Shown here in pieces: positions 30,331-34,935 of a stretch of DNA of 34,935 nucleotides. Made by a program: the position numbers and the translations under genes. The notes under the pieces were generated by a model. It worked only from the letters and a program-made list of their open reading frames with translations. It did no database searches and was not told the origin of the DNA. Source of the DNA: Chitinophagales bacterium (GTDB taxonomy: Bacteria; Bacteroidota; Bacteroidia; Chitinophagales; Chitinophagaceae). Positions within the stretch are counted from its first letter, which is position 1, and the number at the start of each line of letters is the position of its first letter. The DNA lies in the NCBI GenBank assembly GCA_015654595.1, contig JAATGQ010000176.1, forward strand, positions 1 to 34,935, given 5' to 3'.

Positions 30331-30690
30331 ATGAATTGGTATCTGGCAAAAATCGTGTATCAGATCGTCGTCGGCGAAGGAAATCATACCCCGCAGTTTG
30401 ACGAGCAGCTACGACTCATTTCCGGCAACGACGAAAACGAAGCCTTTGACAAAGCCATTGTCATCGGGCGCACCGACGAAGACTCGTTCTTTAACCAGGA
30501 TCACCAAATGGTAAAGTGGACCTTTATCGACGTAGCGGAGTTGTATAAGCTAAGCGGGCTGCTCGATGGCGCAGAAATGTATTCGAGGATACAGGAGACG
30601 GACGATCCCAACGGCTATATCGAGCTGACGCATCGCAAGGCCGAAAACATCCGGCGCAGCAATACTCATCAACTGTTACAACTGCTCTAA
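30331..30690 (+). CDS. DUF4288 domain-containing protein
   Basis: The 119-residue protein begins MNWYLAKIVYQIVVGEGNHTPQFDEQLRLI, the usual opening of DUF4288. It continues with NDENEAFDKAIVIGRTDEDSF and W.FIDVAELYKL, also typical. The family has no known function and is often found near stress or regulatory genes. It has no export signal. It starts 20 bp after the LiaF-like stop and ends 5 bp before the kinase start, so it belongs to the same operon. Its link to the envelope circuit is contextual only. Confidence 0.8.
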   Translation: MNWYLAKIVYQIVVGEGNHTPQFDEQLRLISGNDENEAFDKAIVIGRTDEDSFFNQDHQMVKWTFIDVAELYKLSGLLDGAEMYSRIQETDDPNGYIELTHRKAENIRRSNTHQLLQLL

Positions 30691-30695
30691 GGCGC

Positions 30696-31760
30696 ATGGA
30701 AAAAACACCGCTTTCTACGCGTAAATTCCTGCTCGTCTACATTGCCTGGTGGGTCGTCTGGGCCATCCTGCAAACGGACCTGCTGGTGGGTTTTGGGGTC
30801 AAGCCGACGGTTGCGATGATCGACAGTATGATCTCCAATCTGCTGATCGCGCTGAGCTGTGGCTTTATCCTGAGCAATATGCGATACTATCTGCCCCGAA
30901 AGGAGCGCTATGGCTATATCGTATTGCTCAGCCTTGGTCTCGCGGGTCTTTGTATCCTGATCAGCAAACTGATCGTGCTTCCGCTGGCGGTGTACGTGAT
31001 GGGCGACCCGATGTATAAGGATTTCTTTACCGCATCGAAGGGGATACGCTTTGACTTTGCGTTCCTGCAGATCGGCTGTATCTGTATCCTGAGTATTCTT
31101 TGGTATACCACGGAGGAAGAAAAACTCAACCGGCAGCGACATGGAGAAGCGGAAAAGCTCGCCAAGGAGGCCGAACTCTTCAAACTCCGGCAACAGCTGG
31201 CCCCCCACTTCCTTTTCAATAGTCTTAACTCGATCAGCGCGCTGACGGGCAGCCAGCCGGAAAGAGCACGGAAGATGATCCAGCAGCTGTCGGATTTTTT
31301 GAGAAGCAATCTGAAGAAAGAAGAACAGGAGTGGGTGCCGCTGAGCGAAGAACTGCAGTATCTTGAACTATACCTGGAGATAGAAAAGGTTCGCTTTGGC
31401 CACCGGTTGAGCACGGAGGTGGTCTGTGATGAAAAGAGTCTGGAGGCAAGGCTGCCGCCGATGCTGCTGCAGCCGATCGTCGAGAACGCGATAAAGTTCG
31501 GACTTTATGATACGACCGACGCGGTGACGATCTCGGTTCGGGCGGCTATGGATAAAGGGTATGTGCGGGTGGAAGTCGTTAACCCGTTTGACCCCGAGAC
31601 CTCGCGGCCGCAGAAGGGAACGGGGTTCGGCTTGAATTCGATCCAACGTCGCCTCTATCTTCTCTTTGCGCGGGCGGACCTGCTTGAAACCCATGCCGAG
31701 AATAACCTGTTCACCACTATTGTAAAAATTCCGCAGCTTCAGCCTGCGGCTATTGTATAA
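30696..31760 (+). CDS. LytS-type sensor histidine kinase
   Basis: The 354-residue protein has four hydrophobic segments in the first 137 residues (about 10-30, 45-62, 72-102 and 119-137), a short coiled coil, and the His_kinase domain. The motif LAPHFLFNSLNSISAL carries phosphoacceptor His171, in the usual PHFLFN context. The ATPase part has LLQPIVENAIKFGL (N-box) and GTGFGLNSIQRRL (G-box), both good. Membrane helices with almost no loops indicate intramembrane sensing, perhaps through the LiaF-like partner. The gene ends 3 bp before the LytTR regulator start, and the pair should form a two-component system. Confidence 0.93.
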   Translation: MEKTPLSTRKFLLVYIAWWVVWAILQTDLLVGFGVKPTVAMIDSMISNLLIALSCGFILSNMRYYLPRKERYGYIVLLSLGLAGLCILISKLIVLPLAVYVMGDPMYKDFFTASKGIRFDFAFLQIGCICILSILWYTTEEEKLNRQRHGEAEKLAKEAELFKLRQQLAPHFLFNSLNSISALTGSQPERARKMIQQLSDFLRSNLKKEEQEWVPLSEELQYLELYLEIEKVRFGHRLSTEVVCDEKSLEARLPPMLLQPIVENAIKFGLYDTTDAVTISVRAAMDKGYVRVEVVNPFDPETSRPQKGTGFGLNSIQRRLYLLFARADLLETHAENNLFTTIVKIPQLQPAAIV

Positions 31761-31763
31761 CTT

Positions 31764-32687
31764 ATGAGCAACACTACAACGCCTGGGGCTGGCGTCGCCA
31801 CTCCCATCAAAGCTGTCCTGATAGACGATGAGCCGCTGGCCCGGATGATCGTGCGCGAATACCTGGAAGCCTGGCCGGAGATCACCATCGTACAGGAATG
31901 CGGAGATGGATTTGAGGGGATCAAGGCGATCCAGCAGCACCATCCCGACCTGATCTTCCTGGATATCCAGATGCCAAAGATCAATGGGTTCGAGATGCTG
32001 GAGCTGGTGGAGATACCGCCGGCGGTGATCTTTACGACGGCCTTTGACGAGTATGCTATAAAGGCGTTTGAGAGCCATGCGGTAGATTACCTGGTGAAGC
32101 CTTTTAATAAAGAGCGCTTCGATAAGGCGCTCGGCAGGTGGCTGACTTCGCGGCCGATGGCGGGCGGCTCCAGGGCTTCGGGCGGCGATAGCGGAAGTTT
32201 TTCCGCTTCGGGCGCGGGCGGCGCGGGCGAATCCGGGGTTTCTGGCGCGTCGGGCTTCTATGGCGGCGCAGGCGGCACTGGTTCGGGTGAGGGCGCAGGG
32301 TCTGCTCGCGCGAACGCCACGCGTGATCTGCTTGAGACGGCGGCGCTTTCCCCGGCGCAGCAGCAGCGGGTCGTGGTCAAGACCGGCGGAAAGATAAAGA
32401 TCATCCCGATAGAGGATATCCTCTTTCTCGAAGCGGCGGATGATTATGTCAAGATCCATACGACGGGCGGAGCTTTTCTGAAGAATCGGACGATGAGTTA
32501 TTTTGAAAAGACGCTGGACCCGATGCAGTTTGTGCGGACGCACCGGTCTTATATCCTGAATGTGCAACAGGTCACGAGGATCGAGCCTTATGAGAAGGAC
32601 AGTCATCTTTGTATCCTGCAGAGCGGCGCACAGGTGCCGGTGAGCAAGTCGGGATATGTGAAGTTGAAGGGTGTGTTGGGGTTGTAG
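31764..32687 (+). CDS. LytTR-type response regulator with a long Gly/Ser linker
   Basis: The 307-residue protein has a receiver domain at 16-125 (VLIDDEPLARMIV, phosphoacceptor Asp67 in LIFLDIQMP, then VKPF with Lys112). A LytTR DNA-binding domain lies at 202-305 (VVVKTGGKIKIIPIEDILFLEAADDYVKIHT, RTHRSYILN). Between them, residues about 131-187 form a Gly, Ser and Ala-rich linker, much longer than the usual 10-20 residues. Its DNA has the same GC-rich character as the spacers. The regulator should bind promoters as a phosphorylated dimer; the long linker may loosen coupling between domains. It is the last gene of the LiaF-like operon. Confidence 0.93.
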   Translation: MSNTTTPGAGVATPIKAVLIDDEPLARMIVREYLEAWPEITIVQECGDGFEGIKAIQQHHPDLIFLDIQMPKINGFEMLELVEIPPAVIFTTAFDEYAIKAFESHAVDYLVKPFNKERFDKALGRWLTSRPMAGGSRASGGDSGSFSASGAGGAGESGVSGASGFYGGAGGTGSGEGAGSARANATRDLLETAALSPAQQQRVVVKTGGKIKIIPIEDILFLEAADDYVKIHTTGGAFLKNRTMSYFEKTLDPMQFVRTHRSYILNVQQVTRIEPYEKDSHLCILQSGAQVPVSKSGYVKLKGVLGL

Positions 32688-32726
32688 GGTGTGGGGGCCG
32701 CATTGACTTCCGGTCGCCCGCCGTCG

Positions 32727-32871
32727 CTTGCCGCAGTTCGCGCTGCTGCAGGGACCATGGCGTGCTGCCCCTGCCTGGGCCATGTCGCCGCAGATCGTGC
32801 CGCTGCCTGGGCTGTTGCTTGCCGCAGTTCACGCTGCTGCTCGGACCATCGCGTGCCGCTGCTGCCTGGGC
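32727..32871. repeat. Two 54-bp GC-rich direct repeats between convergent genes
   Basis: Copies at 32727-32780 and 32818-32871 share CTTGCCGCAGTTC(G/A)CGCTGCTGC, then GGACCAT(G/C)GCGTG, and end with GCTGCCTGGGC or CCTGCCTGGGC. Partial copies of the end motif lie between and after them, to about 32920. The whole 275-bp gap between the LytTR and anmK stops has no gene I can support. Confidence 0.85.
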
Positions 32872-32962
32872 GGGCTTCCCACTGGTCGTGCTGGGGCCAT
32901 GGCGCGCACTGCTGCCTGGGCCTTCTCTCCGCCGGCTGAACCTCCGGGCGCAGCCTCCGCCC

Positions 32963-34210
32963 TTACGCGTCCTGCCCGATCCACATCGCGCCGCCGATGC
33001 TGTCGCGGCTCGCGCCCGTCACCGAAGACAATACATTTGTTTCCTCCCTCCAGCGCAGCACACCGATCAACGCCATGATCAGCGCCTCTTTGTGATCCGC
33101 AAGAGTCGCGTCGGGGATTTCGACGGCGATGCCGACGGTCCCTAAGCGCGCCTGAAGACGCTGGATCAAAAATTTGTTGTGTGCGCCGCCGCCAGTAGCG
33201 AGTAGACGGCGTTGTGTGCCGGAATCCGCCTGGGCTGAACCAGCCGCCTGGGCTCCGTCTGCGGTCAATCCTACCGCTTGAGCTGACCCCGTAGCCGCGC
33301 CGGCAGCCGTGTCCGCCCCTGCTGTCTCGCCGCCAGCCGTGTCCGCGCTCAGCGCCTTTACCGCTCGTTCCACCTGCCCCGCAATATGCTCCACATAAGT
33401 CGCCAGCGCATCAGCCGCCAGTAAACGGCCTCCGCTATCCGCCATCGCGGTCTTGATGACAGGCAGAACGGTATCCGTTCCGAAGGAATTAGCCAGGGAT
33501 TTTGGATAGGCCGCCGCATAATAAGGCAAAGCATCCAGCTGTGACAACAGATCCTCATTGACACGGCCAGAAGCCGCCAGCGCCCCACCCTCATCATAAG
33601 CCTGGCCCTCGAGCGCGGCGAGTTCATTGAGTACGCGGTTTGCAGGGCAGATATCGAAGGCAACGTAAGGATCGCTATTCCGTGATACATTCGCAATCCC
33701 ACCCAAATTCAAAAAGAAATCATAGTCCCCGAGCAGCAGCCTTTCCCCGATCGGCACGATCGGCGCGCCCTGCCCACCCAGCGCGAGGTCCATCGCCCGC
33801 AGATCGCTCACCACATTGATCCGGGCAGCAGCCGCAATTGCCGCCCCATCGCCCAGCTGCGCCGTCATCTTTTGCGCCGGCACATGAAAGGTAGTATGCC
33901 CATGACTCGCGATCAGCTGCACCTGGTAATGCAGACCGTTTGCTTCGATAAAACGCAGCACCTGTTCACCCAGGTAATGTCCATATTCGGTATGTAAGAG
34001 CTGGTAATCCAGCGCAGAAAGTTCTGTTGCTTTAGCCAGCCGCTGCCTCCACTCCTCGGAGTAAGGATAGGTCGCTGTATGAACAAAGGAGTATTCCCAT
34101 TTTTTGAGCGCATTCTTTGCCGTCGACGCCTTTTCCTGTAAGTGAACAAAGGCGATATCAAGGCCGTCCAGCGAGCTGCCACTCATTAAACCAATGACTT
34201 TGTAAACCAT
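32963..34210 (-). CDS. anmK: Anhydro-N-acetylmuramic acid kinase with an in-frame insertion
   Basis: The 415-residue protein starts VYKVIGLMSGSSLDGLDIAFV, the family ATP-binding opening (G.MSGTS.DG.D). It continues with SHGHTTFH, GDGAAIAA, LGGQGAP, NLGGIANVS, AFDICPAN and LLATGGGAHNKFL, all diagnostic for AnmK. The enzyme converts 1,6-anhydroMurNAc to MurNAc-6-phosphate in the cytoplasm for murein recycling. Typical length is 350-370 residues. Here about 46 extra residues of Ala, Gly and Thr (289-334, DNA 33209-33346) are inserted just before the GGGAHN motif. The catalytic motifs are intact, so it may still be active. The start is fixed by the family N terminus, with TACTTTTG 7 bp upstream. 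Confidence 0.95.
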   Translation of the reverse strand: MVYKVIGLMSGSSLDGLDIAFVHLQEKASTAKNALKKWEYSFVHTATYPYSEEWRQRLAKATELSALDYQLLHTEYGHYLGEQVLRFIEANGLHYQVQLIASHGHTTFHVPAQKMTAQLGDGAAIAAAARINVVSDLRAMDLALGGQGAPIVPIGERLLLGDYDFFLNLGGIANVSRNSDPYVAFDICPANRVLNELAALEGQAYDEGGALAASGRVNEDLLSQLDALPYYAAAYPKSLANSFGTDTVLPVIKTAMADSGGRLLAADALATYVEHIAGQVERAVKALSADTAGGETAGADTAAGAATGSAQAVGLTADGAQAAGSAQADSGTQRRLLATGGGAHNKFLIQRLQARLGTVGIAVEIPDATLADHKEALIMALIGVLRWREETNVLSSVTGASRDSIGGAMWIGQDA

Positions 34211-34217
34211 AAGGGCA

Positions 34218-34225
34218 CAAAAGTA
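34218..34225 (-). promoter_or_regulatory. -7 element TACTTTTG of anmK
   Basis: It is an exact TAnnTTTG match on the minus strand, with 7 nt between it and the start codon. This is again a very short leader. It lies in the 20-bp gap to the upstream gene, so anmK may have its own promoter despite close spacing. Confidence 0.45.
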
Positions 34226-34230
34226 AGACC

Positions 34231-34761
34231 TTAGTCGCTGATCTTTGTAAAAATCAAATAGTCGGCCATGCGCCAGTTTATGCCGTTGATACTCGTCTCG
34301 TAGGTCATTTTCAATTGGTTATCGCTTAACCGCCGGTAAATGAAATGTTCGTAGTAGACGCCAGCCTTGTCCGTCCGAGACTGGCATTCCCAAACGACAC
34401 TGTCTCCACGCCAGCCGTTGCCCGTGAAGAAACGATGCCCCTGGTAGTTGTCAAAGACATAAGACAGCTGCTGTCCTGTCGTCACATCCACGCCCCAAAA
34501 AGAGGTGGCTGCATATTTATGAGGCGGAACATCGCGGTGTTCGAGGACAAGCCAGGCACTGTCCAGGCTTAAGTGTACCAGTAGCTTCGCCTTGATAGCA
34601 GCCCCATTAGAGAATGTCCCTTCGCCGAACCAGGAGCCGGAAAGCCAGGCCACCAACGAAGGATCGAGACGGTGCGGGGATTGGATAGTCTCCGGGCAGG
34701 AGGCCAAGGAAGCAGCACCCAGATGAAACAACAGGACGAAAAGGCGGAATGGAATTTTCAT
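34231..34761 (-). CDS. Exported lipocalin-like (DUF1579/6265-like) protein
   Basis: From the ATG at 34761 the protein has 176 residues; the frame is open further upstream, but that part is GC-rich spacer with no domain. The start MKIPFRLFVLLFHLGAASLASC is a signal peptide, perhaps with lipid Cys22. The mature part contains VAWLSGSWFGEGTF, LVHLSLDSAWLVLEHRDV, FWGVDVTTGQQLSYVFDNYQGHRFFTGNGW and LKMTYETSINGINWRMADYLIFTK. This is a beta-barrel pattern like small lipocalin-type proteins of unknown ligand. The gene ends 20 bp before anmK starts, so the two could be cotranscribed. Confidence 0.75.
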   Translation of the reverse strand: MKIPFRLFVLLFHLGAASLASCPETIQSPHRLDPSLVAWLSGSWFGEGTFSNGAAIKAKLLVHLSLDSAWLVLEHRDVPPHKYAATSFWGVDVTTGQQLSYVFDNYQGHRFFTGNGWRGDSVVWECQSRTDKAGVYYEHFIYRRLSDNQLKMTYETSINGINWRMADYLIFTKISD

Positions 34762-34858
34762 AATACAATTTACTGCGCACGGCCCTCCCTCCCCAAACGG
34801 CTTAAACCATCTCCCCCATCTCTTCAACGCCCTCCCCCCACAAAACACCTCCTTACCA

Positions 34859-34924
34859 CCCGCATTCCAACACCGCCCGCCCGCCTCGCCAACAGGCCTT
34901 CTCCCCGCCCGCATTCCGACACCG
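34859..34924. repeat. Short direct repeat in a pyrimidine-rich spacer
   Basis: CCCGCATTCCAACACCG (34859-34875) and CCCGCATTCCGACACCG (34908-34924) are 49 bp apart with one mismatch. The surrounding 34762-34935 is C- and T-rich on the plus strand and holds no other feature. The array may continue past the window edge. Confidence 0.75.
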
Positions 34925-34935
34925 ATGCACTCAGA

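Overview
The window looks like chromosomal DNA of a GC-rich member of the Bacteroidota, most likely family Chitinophagaceae. The reasons are a type IX secretion (T9SS) C-terminal sorting domain, LytS/LytTR and HisKA_2 kinases typical of that phylum, a FtsX/MacB permease of the Bacteroidota kind, a TlpA-type thioredoxin, DUF4259 and DUF4288 proteins, and -7 promoter elements matching TAnnTTTG close to start codons. The genus is inference. I recognised no rRNA, tRNA, CRISPR array, insertion sequence or phage module.

Layout. 1-5.2 kb: a fragmentary membrane ORF, a DUF4259 protein, a histone H1-like DNA-binding protein, an M1 aminopeptidase and a YkuD_2 L,D-transpeptidase. 5.4-9 kb: a second, convergent L,D-transpeptidase (LdtD/YcbB-like), an NTF2-like protein and a lipoprotein whose core resembles glutamic (G1, eqolisin) peptidases. 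9-11.2 kb: two paralogous orphan HisKA_2 histidine kinases. The second has a degenerate ATP site and an 83-residue low-complexity insertion. 11.3-13.6 kb: two methyltransferases around a small lipoprotein. 13.6-18.6 kb: a translesion-synthesis cassette, with a small HTH-like regulator divergent from a DnaE-like polymerase and DinB, and a long inverted repeat between them. 18.6-19.3 kb: a non-coding block with two GC-rich repeat arrays around an AT-rich island that carries evenly spaced TGGAAT-N4-ATTCCA palindromes. 19.3-25 kb: a hypothetical protein, the second G1-like lipoprotein, an SRAP (YedK/HMCES) protein, a PsbP-like protein, an AhpD-like protein and a TlpA-like thioredoxin. 25.2-29.2 kb: an ABC permease and a T9SS-exported protein. 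29.5-32.7 kb: a tight operon of LiaF-like protein, DUF4288, LytS kinase and LytTR regulator. 32.9-34.8 kb: AnmK (murein recycling) and a lipocalin-like exported protein.

Functional links. DnaE-like polymerase, DinB and SRAP form a DNA-damage-tolerance neighbourhood. The two L,D-transpeptidases and AnmK concern peptidoglycan. LiaF-like, LytS and LytTR suggest an envelope-stress circuit.

The most unusual property is genome style. Short GC-rich tandem repeats fill convergent gene ends and other spacers, and similar sequence occurs in frame inside genes, as loops, linkers or tails of at least seven proteins (histidine kinase, LytTR regulator, AnmK, SRAP, DinB, a hypothetical protein, histone-like protein). 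Everything here is read by eye; no database search was run.
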